Below the pieces are notes generated by a model that saw nothing but the letters and a program-made list of their open reading frames with translations, ran no database searches and was not told where the DNA came from. Source: Haplomitrium mnioides (Eukaryota > Marchantiophyta > Haplomitriopsida > Calobryales). Taken from it: a stretch of DNA of 30,489 bases. Where the stretch lies: assembly GCA_049999725.1 (NCBI GenBank), contig JBNGIS010016880.1, positions 1-30,489 of the forward strand. Direction: 5' to 3'. Both the position numbers and the translations under genes were made by a program. This document shows positions 10,949 through 22,500 of this stretch, in pieces; position 1 is the stretch's first letter; every line of letters begins with the position of its first letter.

Positions 10949-13900
10949 TGTGCAGTAGCACAGCGGTGGCACTCCAACCCCAAAAAGAAAAACCTGGGAT
11001 CGAACCACGCAAGATTTATATAGAAATCTGCTCCTAATCCACTTTTACCAACTTTCCAGATTCTTTATAGAGTTCTAAAACTGCACTCTATCAGTTCAGA
11101 GATGGATCTCTCTCCACTCTAGGTCTGACCATTTTTTTCTATACCAAACCATACACACAAATACTTCCTATTACTCAATAAAATAGAACAAAAGCCAAGA
11201 ATTACTCAAACTGTATGACTGACATTTCTAGGATAAGAAAGCTGATGCACATGCTGATTTTAAACTTGAGATGTATCAGAGAAATTCCCAAGCAACTGGT
11301 TACCCAACTTGTTTGAAACTCCCTAACCAACACTCTAATGCCTACCTTCATTGCTTCACCTCACTTCCCTCAAACTAGATACTCAGGCCACTCCAACCCA
11401 ATATATCCCAGAGCTTGATGTTGAGAACTTAGCTATGGAACGACCCTCCCGATCTCACATCCACTAGCTGTTCCTCCAACCACCCACTACTCTGTTTATT
11501 TGTGAGATGCCCACCTATTCCCTAGGCACACACTCCTTGCTCTACTGCAACTCACCAACCAGTATCCACTAACTGGAGAATCACATAAAGTTCTCTCCTT
11601 AAGAATTTAACAAATATAGAACAGAATAGAACTTAAAGCAGAATTGATTTGCCATTGAACCTCCCACAAATCACAATCTGGAACTCAAAACTCAGACCCA
11701 CTAGCTAAACACACTCAAGTACCCCTTGACATGCACTTTTCTAATGTAATATGACTGATTTCTTCAATTGCAAACCTGCAAACATCCACCAACCAAATCT
11801 AACTCCAAATCCTTATTCCTTCATCAAACTGCTCCTCATGAATATGCAATCAACAACATGAGTAGGGGACCGCACAGACAAGAATCTCATACTCTTTGCT
11901 TGAAGCATACATGTACAATAAGACAACCAGCAGAACAAGAACTCGCAAATAGGCTTGTACCTCATGTCCTGCTCAACTAACAATAACAGTCCTAACAGTT
12001 CCAAATCAACTAACTTACTTCTCTACACGCTAACTTTTCCACACTAAGTTTTCAATAAGAACTAACAACTCACATGTTGTTCTTAAACTAAACAAATCGC
12101 TTTCACTAACTTAAACTAACTTTGCTTGCCATAAGAATGAATTACTAGCAATTGTTCTTATGCTAATTTTTGAGCTTTCACTAACTCTTCACTTCATCTC
12201 CTTTCAATTTCGAACTTTTCGAATTCCTCCAAGTAGTTGTTTCGCTCTTTCGAACTTTCGAACTTTCAAATTGACTTCCGCACTGAAACCACAATAAATC
12301 ACTAATTCGCCATTCAAATTTCTCTCCTCGTTCGCCTTTCCGCAACAATCCTTATCGCGCAAAACACCAATAAGTTGCCGTTTCATTCATCACCGCTTCG
12401 CTTCATTGCTATTTTGCCAATCACCAGCCCGTCGAACGCCTCGGAATGTAACCTTCCTAACCAAGGCTCCCCATTTCGGAACCCCACACGGAACCAACTT
12501 ACTCGGGGACTCCACAACGGATCCCCACACGGACATTCATTTGAACTCCTTTAACCGGGGTATCCCACTAAGGAAGACGGAACAGAACCCCCTTAACTGG
12601 GGTTCCCCACTTAGGAAGGCGAGGTTCTGACGCCTTCTTCGGACCACAAACCCTTTTCGGAACTTCTTCTGCCTTCTTCCAAATCATTCTCATTCCTTTA
12701 AAATTTTTAATCCTATCCAATTCAAACAATTTGCACAGCAGAACTTTGTTGCCAATCACTTCCTCACTGATCTGATTGACTTCTGCTCAATTTCCTTTCC
12801 GCTCATAGAACTTTCCACATCAGGCTCTCGCACACGATAATTTTTCACTTCAATTTGTAAGACTCCTCTCCACTGGGAATTGATTTGCAAGCCCCCTCAC
12901 AGATCCTAATCACAATTAATATTTTTGCCACAAGTTGATTGTTTGTAAGTCGATTCTTCCAGGAATCTCCTCGTAACTTACCTTCCTCGTTAGAATCTCC
13001 TTTCACCTTAATTTCTTCGCAAAGGTTCACAAGAGATTTTTACACACATGAATTCTTCTCGGACCTCTCGGTTGGCAACCCGCAAGAGTTCTCACACACC
13101 AGAGATCAATTTCTCCACCGAAATGCATTTTTTATTATAGAATTTCCACACCAGGGCTCATGCGCAGGACAATTCTTCACTTCTGAATCTTGCCCTTTTT
13201 GATTCCGTCTACTGAGAAGCTTAGAAAACCATACCTTCGAAATATCCACAAATTCTTCCCAACTTACGAATGCGCATACATGATGCATTCAATATGACGC
13301 AGCGTTCCTTCCACGCAAAAATCTGTTCTCTATTTCAATTCATAGAGGATTCCTCTTCGTCACTGGTCTGATCACTGCACCTTTCTTTGTCATAGGAGAT
13401 CCTCCTCCGCTCAGAAACATTTCTTCATACGTGGCCTTCCCAGATTCATTCCAAATATCCCATAAGTGTTCTTGCAACAGCTTTGAAGCAATATATAATG
13501 ATTTCACAATCTCTTCCTTTTGAGAGGTAGCCCCACAGGGGTGTAAGGCCACCGCTTAACTTTCTGCCTCTAGACGGACCTACTTCACGGCATCGACTTC
13601 CTTCCTTCGACACACTTCACCTGGCTCTTGGGCAAGCTATCTACCAACACATATAAAATAGAAATAGATAGATAGGTAGGGGTTGACTAGCTCTCAACAC
13701 TTAGATTAGTTTTACAGAAAAAAAAAGTTTTTTTTCTTCTTCTTCTCTGAAAAAGAAATCAACTTCCTCATCACTTAGCCCTCTCTCCTTGGCCAATGAT
13801 ATCCACAATTTCCTCACAAGTACTTATATACATAATTTTACACTTTACACTCGTTATACACAAAACTGAAGCTTTTACCATTTCCCTCTCACTCTACTGT

Positions 13901-13956
13901 GCAGAAGAGAAGTCCTTCAAGCCATTTCTGACCTTCTGTCAGGAACTATGCTCTCA
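10949..13956. mobile_element. 3.0-kb nested insertion of unknown class inside copia pol
   Basis: The pol reading is cut between VGMVAQF and QFMQNP. The sequence AACTG (up to AACTGTG, 7 bp) is present at both junctions, 10,944-10,950 and 13,957-13,963, as expected for a target duplication. Read with a 5-bp duplication, the insert starts TGTGCAG and ends CTCTCA, giving TG...CA ends as in LTR elements, but I found no matching LTRs and no retroviral domains. Read with 7 bp, it starts TGCAGTAGCACAGCGG, a pol III-type head. The middle (12.2-13.6 kb) is more GC- and C-rich than its surroundings and holds a degenerate duplication around 12,550-12,640. Short open frames on the minus strand (13,552-13,340 and 12,386-12,204) are of unknown meaning. 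It is probably a non-autonomous element. Confidence 0.75.
10957..11011 (+). promoter_or_regulatory. tRNA-like pol III A and B boxes at the start of the nested insertion
   Basis: TAGCACAGCGG (10,957-10,967) matches the A-box consensus TRGCNNAGYGG exactly. GGATCGAACCA begins about 34 bp further on and matches the B-box consensus GGTTCGANNCC at 9 of 11 positions. Spacing and distance from the insertion start are typical of a SINE head. No poly(A) or T-rich 3' end was seen to confirm a SINE. Confidence 0.45.
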
Positions 13957-16660
13957 AACTGTGCCACCATGCCAACTGCATAACTGATGTCAGGTCTGGT
14001 GATAGTGAGATATATCAAGGACCCAACGATTTGTCGAAAAAATGTGGCATTCTCAAGTAATTCACTTTCATCAATACTTAACTTTAGATTGGGCTGCATA
14101 GGTACTGAAATGGGCTTGTATCCTGTCAAACCAAACTTAGATAACAGGTCCAAACTGTACTGCTTTTGCCCTATCCAAATTCCACTTGAAGTTGTAATAA
14201 CTTCAATTCCCAAGAAAAACCGTAAAGTTCCCAAATCTTTCATTTGGAACTTAGATTGTAATAACTCCTTGAAATTTTTGATGTCATCATCACAGTCACC
14301 TATGATCAGTAAACCATCCACATATATGGCTAAAAGAACAAGACTAGATTTAGTTTGTAGAATATAAAGTGAAGAGTCAACATTTGACACTTGAAAACCA
14401 ATCATCACTAAAACTTCAGAAATCTTATCATTCCAGGCTCTTGGGTCCTGTTTCAGACCATTTAAAGCCTTCTTAAGTCTGCATACATGCTTAGAAAAGC
14501 TTTCATTCACATATCCTTTCAGTTGAGTCAAATATACCGTTTCTTGTAAATCTCCAAGTAGAAAGGCATTCTTGACATCCATTTGATGTAGACTCCACCG
14601 TTTGCTTGCTGCAAGGGCCAGTACAATTCTGATAGTTGTCATCTTGGCCATTGAACTAAAGTTCTCTTCATAGTTAATGCCATACTCTTGGGCATAATCT
14701 TTTGCAACCAAACGTGCTTTGTAGCGACTCACACTACCATCCGCATTGTGCTTGATTGTGTAAATCCATTTAAAGTTAATAGCCTTCATCCCATCTGGTA
14801 ATTCAACCAGATCCCATGTCTGATTCTCAAAAAGTGCTTCCATCTCCTCATCCATAGCTATTCGCCATTTTTCGGCTTTTACCGCTTCTTTGAATGAAAT
14901 TGGTTCTTTCTCTTTTATGACTTCTGTCATGTATGCATATGTAAATACTGTGTAGCCATCAAATTTCAATCTATCCACTGGATACTTAACTGGAGTCTTT
15001 ACCCTCCCTGATCTCCGTGGAATAGCTTCATTCAGTTGATGTAAGTGCTTTACTCCCTTTGTAATCATTTGTGGAGTATTGAGTTGATCTTCTTCAATGC
15101 TTTGATCACTTTCATCTGTGTCAGATATATTCTGAGCCTGATATGCGGTTTCAGGTACTGCTATCTGCTTTCCCTTGTCATTTGGAAAAGATTTCACTTC
15201 TTTTGAAATTTTCCGAAAAGACGTATTTATCAACTTTCCACTAGAACTTGGAGTAGAGTTGCTGGTTTGATCTGAAACTCTAAGAATCTGTTCAGGTGTT
15301 TTTATGTGTCCCTGAGAGCCTCTGGAATCCTCATAAATCTCTGCAGAAATCGCTGGTTGATACCAACTACTTAGTTCATCAAAAACAACATCACGACTAA
15401 CTCTTACTTCTCTTCTGTTTGGATTGTAACACTTATAACCTTTCTGGTCCACTGAGTAACCAATAAAAATACAATTCTCAGCCTTTGTATCAAGCTTTTG
15501 TCTCAGTTCTCCAGGAATATGCACATATACAATACATCCAAATATCTTAAGATGATGCAAATCGGGTTTTCGCCAATAATATGCCTCTTCGGGGGTCTTG
15601 TTGTGAACTCCAGATGTGGGACGTCTGTTTATAACATAGACTGTTGTTGAAACAGCCTCTGCCCAATATTGGTTTGGTACATGCTTCTCATTCAAGAGAG
15701 CTCTTGCCATTTCAGCAATATGCCTATTTTTTCTTTTGGCTACTCCATTTTGTTGAGGCGTGTGTTGACAAGTGTAGCGGCATTGAACTCCATGGTGATG
15801 TAGATACTGTGAGAACTGTTTTGAGAAATATTCCCCCCTACATCTGATCTGAGGTAATTGATATAACTGCCCTTCTCTTTCTCCACCATAGCTTTGAAGT
15901 TGCAAAAATGATGAAAAACCTCACTTTTGCTTTTCATGAAATAAACCCATACTTTTTTGGTACAATCATCAATAAAACTGACATAATACTTGTTTCCAGC
16001 CAATGACAGATTTGAGGTTGTCCACACATCTGAGTGAATCACCTCCAAAGGTTGTTTGCTTACTTGAGCATGTTTGGGAAAAGGTTGCTTGGAACTCTTA
16101 CCATGTTGACAAGCTTCACAAACATGATCCATAATTCTGGTTTGAAACTGAGGTAAACTAGTGACCAGGCTGTGATTCTTCATATTTAAAAGTCTCTAGA
16201 AGTGTATGTGGCCAGCTCTCTTGTGCCAAATATCCAGATCTGAAACTAGACCTTTCCCATGAGCAATATATATCGATTTTGTTTTAAGAATGTTTACATT
16301 GAGTGTAAACAATCTTCCAACCTTCTCTCCTCTGATCCTGACCTTATAAAGGTCCTTCACATCCTCCAAAAATACTCCATGGGCATTAAACTTCACTTGG
16401 TATCCCTGGTCTACAATTTGACCCACCAAAACCAGATTTTTGGTGATTTCAGGTACATGTAAGACATTTGTGAGAAACTTGGGATCTCCATTCTCAACAA
16501 GTAAGGATACATCTCCAATATGCTCTATGGGGTGTACAGAATCATCCCATGTTGCAACATATCCAGGTTGCTACATCTGCTCCATGGTGTGGAACCATTC
16601 TCCATGGCTAGTCATGTGGTTAGTAGCTCCCGAATCAAGGAACCATAGTTGTGATTCTTC
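13957..16660 (-). pseudogene. Copia pol: protease, integrase and reverse transcriptase
   Basis: Reading from 16,660 downward: the protease motif DSGAT (16,636-16,623); the GAG-pre-integrase region with DIWHKRAGH and CEACQHGK (zinc H-H-C-C, about 16,220-16,090); and the integrase core with HSDVWT and LRSD. The expected VAERKNRH reads VAKRKNRH (Lys codon at 15,737-15,735), so the third catalytic acid is lost. The RT follows from about 15,000 with WKIYTIK-type fold residues, FKWIYTIK, YKARLVAK, QMDVKNAFL and RFFLGIEV. The usual YVDD box is YVDG (14,324-14,313). Frameshifts occur near 15,840, where two frames overlap inside the integrase, and near 16,190-16,200. RT ends at VGMVAQF where the foreign insertion begins. 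The frame is long (about 650 codons from 15,905) but enzymatically dead by these substitutions. Confidence 0.95.
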
Positions 16661-16771
16661 TTGTGATTGATTTGAGTGTTTTTGTGAACTCATCATTTTC
16701 TGGGCTGTAAACACACTACCTGTACTTTGAGTAGAATATGCAAAGTGAGTTTTTTGTTCTCTGCCCTAAGA

Positions 16772-17633
16772 TTATTTTTTGTAACAATATTTGAAAACAT
16801 GACCGATTTTAGCACACAAAAATTGCATTCCTTGAAAAACTTGAGGTTTGAGCTCTTCCTTGACCTCTTGATGAATTCTGACCTTTAAAGTAGGTCTGTT
16901 TCTTTGTGAAGACTCTGAAAACTGATTCCTATTCTGAAATCCAATTCTTCCACCTCTTCCTCTTGAAGAGTTTTTTGATGAAGGCTCCTCTACCATTTTG
17001 TGAGTAGAAAGCTTTTGATTCTGAATTTTCTGAACTGAACTTCTCTGAATTGTTTTGTTCTTGATGAATCAGCAATGCTCCAGGTTTTTTAAAATCTGGT
17101 ACAATCTCACGAACTGCAATGGATGTTTGGAAATGAGAATATTCTTTTCCAAGGCTATTGAAAGTGAGTGCTATCAAATTGTCATCATCGACGGGACTAC
17201 CAATGGATGCCAACTGATCTGCAATGGTTTTGATCTTGATAGTATAATCACCTATGGATAGACTGCCTTTGGAAATCATATGAAGCTCTTGCTTCAAATG
17301 CATTTTTCGGGAATTCGTGTTTACACTATATACCTTCAAAAGTGTATCCCATGCTTCTTTTGGGGCTTTTGAGTGCTGAATATGGATGAGCATACTATCT
17401 GACACACTGATAGATAAGTAGTACATAACGTTTCTGGATTTCTCAGTCCAGGCCTCAGCTGCAATCACTTGGGCTGCTGAAGGATTTATCGGTAAGTTAG
17501 GTGATTCCTCATCTCCCATGAGGATATCCCATAAGCCCTTACTCATCACAAAATTTGTAATCCTGAACTTCCAGGCTTGGTAATTGTATTTGTCTAACTT
17601 TTCACTCACCAATCCACTCATGTTGTCTCTCAT
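16772..17633 (-). pseudogene. Copia gag (UBN2-type) with degenerate zinc knuckle
   Basis: Starts MRDNMSGL at 17,633. The N-terminal part has NYQAWKFRITNFVMSKGLWDIL-type residues and then AEAWTEKSRN, SKAPKEAWDTL and SIGDYTIKIKTIADQL, which are hallmarks of plant copia gag (UBN2 family). A frameshift near 16,980 moves the reading to a second frame that carries a basic region and ends in a zinc knuckle. In the knuckle the first Cys of the C-x2-C-x4-H-x4-C pattern is missing: LCAKIGHVFKYC. Gag would form the virus-like particle and bind the element RNA. Confidence 0.92.
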
Positions 17634-17828
17634 GATTTTTCAAACTATGAGGTTCGATAAAATCTCAACAAATACTAACCTGTGAAAACTCTTTGAACTG
17701 AAGTTTAAAAAGTATCAAAAATGTAAAATGCTTCCACAAACTCCTCCAAAAAATTTCAGCTCAAACAGAGTTCTAGAAAACCTCCAAACTGTAAAAATAG
17801 TGAAATTGATAACACAATATAACAAATG

Positions 17829-17854
17829 CTTCTTCTTCTTCTTCTTCTTCTTTC
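17829..17854. repeat. (CTT)n microsatellite
   Basis: Eight or so cttcttctt units directly upstream of the SINE-like head within the copia leader. Confidence 0.9.
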
Positions 17855-17857
17855 AAG

Positions 17858-18060
17858 ACTCCTCATAGGTTAGATGGTTAAGGCAAGTGTAGAGAACAAA
17901 GAGGTTGGAGGTTTGATACATGTTGATGGCACCGAAATAGTGATAAGGTGTAGTTACCAAAATCTCTTATAGCTTTTCAAAAATCATTGGCTGCTTTGTA
18001 TATAAGAGTGACGAAATGGCAATTAGGTGTAAATAACCATCTGTGGCAGAAAGTTGCGCC
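17858..18060 (+). mobile_element. tRNA-derived SINE-like element in the copia leader
   Basis: A tRNA-like A box (taggttagatgg, 17,866-17,877) and a B box (ggtttgataca, 17,910-17,920, 9 of 11 consensus positions) lie in the order and spacing of a SINE head. The flanking words ggttaaggcaagtg and ggaggtttgatac resemble the D and T arms of a tRNA. The 3' end near 18,060 is a guess; no clear target duplication was found. A decayed tRNA gene is possible, but the acceptor stem is not evident. Confidence 0.5.
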
Positions 18061-18897
18061 AGGAAAATCATGCCGGAAAATGTATCATCGGAAAAAAAGT
18101 ATCACTTTCTTCAGCGAAAATGCGCATCGCGGTGCATGATGTTGCGTTTTTTTTTCTTCTACGCGCGTCGCTTCTTCTGTGTTTCTTCTACAGGCATCGA
18201 TTCTTCTTGAACTTCAGAAATGTGTGTGCATCTACTTGCAATGCTACTGTGTAATTTGTGTATCGCAATCAGCAATCATGTAGTTAACAATTCTTCTTTG
18301 TTTCTTCAGCATTTTTTCTCTACGGATTTCTATCTTCATATAACCTCCAGCCTTTGTTCTCTTGCTAGCAATAACAGTAGTGGCAAGTGCAAGAGATTGA
18401 TATCATGTTGTTGTAGATGAAACGAAGTCAAAGACTGCCAAAGTAATTGATATTGTAGATGTGGATGCAATATCTCTGCCAAGGAATGTTGGAGTAACTT
18501 GGACAGATTGCATCAATGAGAAGCTAAGCACGCTGATGGATTCCACTCCCAAGGAAACCAATGCAAGCACCGAGCCTCCCACCCTCGTAATCAAACGCTG
18601 ATAATACTCCTCAAGTAGAAAAGTTTGCTATGATGACTCTCCTCAAGTAGAAAAAGATTGAACAACATTTTTAATGTGCTCTTTGCTGCCAAATATACTC
18701 GAATGTATATACTAGTGTATACTTAGATGTAACCAGCCAGATGTCCACCAAATTAAGTGCTATAAATTTGAAAATTCAGCCAAGAATCAATCAAACGCTA
18801 CACCAAGTAAATAGATATATTTCTCTAAATTCTAGCCAAATATAACCACCGTATTCTCAACAACAAAAATTCACACTCTCCCTCTAAAATGCAATCA
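18061..18897. other. Remainder of the copia leader, with a short open tract
   Basis: Copia leaders are usually short; here 1.26 kb separates the primer site from gag, so extra DNA is likely. A plus-strand tract at 18,401-18,598 is open for 66 codons to a TGA at 18,599-18,601. It has coding-like composition (KVIDIVDVDAISLP, VTWTDCINEK) but no upstream start and no family I recognise. It could be a captured host exon or chance. The rest is T-rich with repeats of cttcttctgtgtttcttc. Confidence 0.4.
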
Positions 18898-18909
18898 GCT
18901 CTGATACCA
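18898..18909 (-). other. Primer binding site, tRNA-iMet
   Basis: On the minus strand TGGTATCAGAGC, directly following the 5' LTR. It is complementary to the 3' end of plant initiator methionine tRNA, the standard copia primer. Confidence 0.95.
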
Positions 18910-19195
18910 TGTTGAAATGTATAGTAAGCATCCTCTAAGATTGGAACAATGTCCAATGTAAATCAATACAAATAGAATCTAGCATTTAGAAAGGAATTCC
19001 CAAGTAAGAATATGAAAACTCAAATGAGTCAAACATGTGCATCAATATGCAAACATGAACAATGAAAGGGTGATTATGTGCATCCCTCTATGTGGGTATT
19101 TAAACTAGACTCACTAACTTAACTAAGGTTAAAACTTGAGTTAGTTAACCCTAGAATTTAAGCTAACTATTCAATGATAGCTTGTAATTTTAACA
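18910..19195 (-). repeat. 5' LTR of the copia element
   Basis: 286 bp with intact TG...CA ends. It differs from the 3' LTR at about 14 positions by eye, most of them transitions. The ATATC duplication follows at 19,196-19,200. Confidence 0.95.
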
Positions 19196-19200
19196 ATATC

Positions 19201-19318
19201 TCCATATGCTTTATTCTACCATGACATCTTTGTGCATTTATGAAGGCACTCGCACATGATTGAAGCTTGTTTGAAACCAATGTCTTGTAGAATTAGTGGG
19301 ATATTTCTCAGTGGCACT
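19201..19318 (-). repeat. Right-hand remainder of the tandem array
   Basis: Continues the eighth unit exactly where it broke at 10,065 (tccatatgctttattctacc, then the anchor at 19,223), reaches the next unit start at about 19,287 and adds some 30 bp of a ninth before similarity stops. Confidence 0.85.
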
Positions 19319-22290
19319 ATTGAAATACGAGATGGCTGTACTAAGGTATAACTAGCTCTGATCCAATCTAATCTACAACCACACAGTGCTTGGAAGAAGG
19401 AGAGGAATACCTAGCACTGCTACGGATTTCTTTTGCGGGCTTGTTTTGGTCTAGCTTCAAGCGTATCTAAGACCAAGTTGTGCATAAAATTTGAACTATA
19501 GATCTTAAATATCTGAAAATAGATACAACCAAATAGATCTTAAACCAAAATTTTTAAAAGGGAGAGAATTCAACATATGTTTATATGCATAACAGTATAT
19601 AAGATAAAAGACTTGGTGGAGACAAAACATGATACATATGACTGAAAAATCAAGCATTTTGCTTTATATATTATTTTAGAAAATCATATATACTTTATAT
19701 AATGTGTCCAACTATAATTGGTTCAAATACTTAGATAGGAGATCTCCTAGAACATCATGGAGATCCCTAAAACTGCTATGGTTTATGAAAAGACGTGCAT
19801 ATGTCCCAATTGTGTAGACAATGTGGTCTTCACCTTGTGGAGTCAACAAAAAGTTTTGGACCATTCAGCCTCATCATGTATGGCAGTGACAAGCTGATAC
19901 AACTCCATGTTGGTGTTATCAGCTCCTCACATTAGGTTTTGATCCACGATCCTCATGTTGAGTTTTTATCACTATGCAGAGGAAACCAAAATACTCAACC
20001 ATGACGATGCCTTGCATTACAACCAGATTTCTCTCTACTCCTACAAAAATGAATAGAGCCACCTGTACAACAAATTTTCTAGCAACACAAGATGATGGGG
20101 GGATTGGACTTTTTCTTTCTACTGTTGGTCTCATATTTTTTTGGATCCCTTGTTTTCTATGCAGCCTAAAACAAACTCACATATAGGCATCCATAGCTTG
20201 ATCATTTTTTCTGATATAGATCATTTTTTTCTTTGGCAAGAGTTTGCAAAGAAATAAAACATAAATTGCTTTGTCTTCTTACAAAACCTCGCTACAAATA
20301 GAGCCTTGAAATTTATGTTGTTTGATCTCTTGGAGAAGACTATTGCTCTCAAACCAGCCAACTCCATGCAACATCATATCAGAACAACCTTCCTAGAAGT
20401 TAACTTCCCAAAAATGCAGACCAACCAAAGCTTTTGTTTGACTCCAGTCTCATAACAAATCCATTCCACCTTGATCCAATTGACCCTTCACCAAGGAAAC
20501 TCAACCTATACCTCTTCTCAGTCTCCAAAATTACTCTACTAGTGTTATTCTCCAACCAAAGTAGTCAAACCTTTTGTGGTAATACCCAAATTCTTCTCTT
20601 TAAATTAGCTCCTACCTCTTAATTCTCCTTTCAGGTTGTACATAGCAAAGTTCATTTTTACTCAGAGCATTATAATTTGTCACTCTTTAGATCTAAACCC
20701 ACTGACTCCTCACCTTTTAATAGAGTCAAATGACACTTGTTCAAGTCAAGGTATGTTGCTCTTACGGCGTATATATGTCTCTCACAACCTGATTTTCCCT
20801 TCACCTTAGGTCTAATGATTCTACCATAAAATGAAAAATGCATCCATGCACCAAAATTTGGCTCTAGCTTAAAATCCAAGAGTACATCCTATCGATAGCC
20901 ATCCATCCATCTACTTTATTACTCTAAAAAAGGCTTGGTGCTCCATTGAGATCGTGATGTTTCTGACCTCGCAATTTCTTTCCATGCCACCTCAATCAAT
21001 TTTCTTTTCTATAGCCCTACTCATGATCTATCTCCCTCACAATTCTCCATGGACATATGTTGCTACTAGAAGATTGGAATGCTCATTCTAGACTTGCTTC
21101 CAAGTGTTGCTCCAATGTGCACCATACCACCAACCTTGTTCAATGATTTTTTTAACAACCTTGCAAGGTCTCTTTGCTTCCAATAGCAAGTGAAGCAATT
21201 TTCTTCAACAAGTGGCTCACTATTTCTTGCATCCATGAATAAGCGGGGGTGATTTCAGTGATGTGAAAGAAGTCATGAATGCCACAATAGATTTTTTCCC
21301 GAATAAGATCTATGTTTTAGAAGAAAACCTATCATGGCACTAAGAATACCCCTTCAATTACCATACTCAAATAATATGATGGCTACGCTCCTCTATTTAA
21401 TAGCCGCTACTTTGAACCAAGAACAAGCTACTCAAAACAAGAACTTTTTTTTTTGGAAAAATTGTGATTTTTTAGCTCAAGAAGCATAAAAACGAGGTTA
21501 TTTGTTAAGAACAAAAAGTACATGAGTTTTTGAGATTTGTTTTTGGCCATTTCAACAAGCATGATAGAGCGAGAGTCAATTTAGTTATGCAAAAGCAATC
21601 AATATTATTAGTTTTTATGAAAATATTGGAAAACTTGAATTTGATGAAAAGTATAAAAATTATGGTAAGTTTTAACCAGAAAAATGCATTTATCATTGAT
21701 TACAATTCTAATCCCAAAAGTTGAAATACACGTTACAAGAAACTATTTTGAAATATGTTTGATTGCGAAAGTTCTAAGCGCGTGTAGAGATGGTGCTCTT
21801 TCAAACATTTTTCTTGGAAAAAAAATACAAAACATAAAGGAAAAGCCCAAAGGGACTAGAAGTCAATGGAATGAGTTTGCAATTATAAATACAAAAACGA
21901 AGAAAATGAAACATTGCATCGATTAAGAAGTTTTATTTTAAAGTTCAAGAAAGAAAGAAGCTTTCACTTGTAGTTGAAAATCCATGCATGCAAAAGTTAA
22001 CATGGGCTTTCAAAAAGGTTACAACATTTGAAAATATTTCATTATTCAACAAAGCATATAAACAAACGTATCATAGTTCAAAATCAAAAAGGCAGTAGCT
22101 AAGGAGATTGAATTAAGATTGTAAACAAGAAACACCTCCAAGTTTTAGACTTGATTCAACCAAACAAAGGTCTCAAGATCTACAAAAGAGTTTATGACTT
22201 GTGTACAAACTAAGTTGTAATCAATGGTCTTTGTATGAAGAAGCTTGAGGGTTGTATATGAGAAGTAGAATTTGTGGATGGCTTGGACTT
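19319..22290. other. Unrecognised AT-rich DNA
   Basis: No gene recognised in about 3 kb. At 19,352-19,366 the minus strand reads TTGGATCAGAGCTAG, a copia primer site with two bases missing, directly beside the array. Open frames at 20,134-19,919 and 20,879-20,670 (minus) have no motifs I can place. Confidence 0.5.
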
Positions 22291-22298
22291 CCTTCCCA

Positions 22299-22500
22299 AA
22301 GTCTTTGCGTGCATAGGAGTCCAAGCTCAACATGTGAACACTCCACCCCAAAGTCTATGCGCGCATAGGAATTTGAACTCACCATCTGAACACTCTACAA
22401 CAAAGATTGATAAGAACCTAGGTTTTAGGTTTCGCAGAAGAGTTTTTGCATGCATGATGTTTCGACTTGCAAATCAAAGTCTATGCGTGCATAGGGTTCA
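22299..22500. repeat. Cluster of palindromic ctatgcgcgcatag sites
   Basis: Three cores: ctttgcgtgcatagg (about 22,302), a perfect CTATGCGCGCATAG at 22,355-22,368, and ctatgcgtgcatagg (about 22,487). The first two are followed by similar text (gagtccaagctc, gaatttgaactc) and then gtgaacactc or ctgaacactc, so they are about 53 bp repeat units. They lie about 0.5 kb beyond the 3' end of the transposase-like gene. Confidence 0.7.

Larger units (their letters stand above)
10066..19195 (-). mobile_element. Ty1/copia LTR retrotransposon, complete but inactive, with nested insertion
   Basis: Minus-strand element bounded by 286-bp LTRs and a perfect 5-bp target duplication ATATC (10,061-10,065 and 19,196-19,200). 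In reading order it has the 5' LTR, a tRNA-iMet primer site, a long leader, gag, protease, integrase, RT, a 3-kb foreign insertion, RNase H, a polypurine tract and the 3' LTR. PR-IN-RT-RNase H is the copia order. By eye the two LTRs differ at about 14 of 286 positions, so the insertion is old but much younger than the array it sits in. Key catalytic residues and frames are lost, so it could not move on its own now. Confidence 0.97.

Noticed and set aside
10949-11207. A self-contained SINE ending before aactgta at 11,208
   Set aside because: Copia sequence does not resume at 11,208, so the repeated word is not a target duplication there.
10949-13956. LTRs within the 3-kb nested insertion
   Set aside because: TGTGCAG occurs at the start and again at 13,898, but the following sequence does not match, so this is not an LTR pair.
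13987-14367. Plus-strand open frame of 126 codons
   Set aside because: It is the reverse shadow of the copia RT, which has clear motifs on the minus strand.
19919-20879. Open frames around 20 kb as host gene exons
   Set aside because: Short, isolated, without consistent splice signals or recognisable domains.
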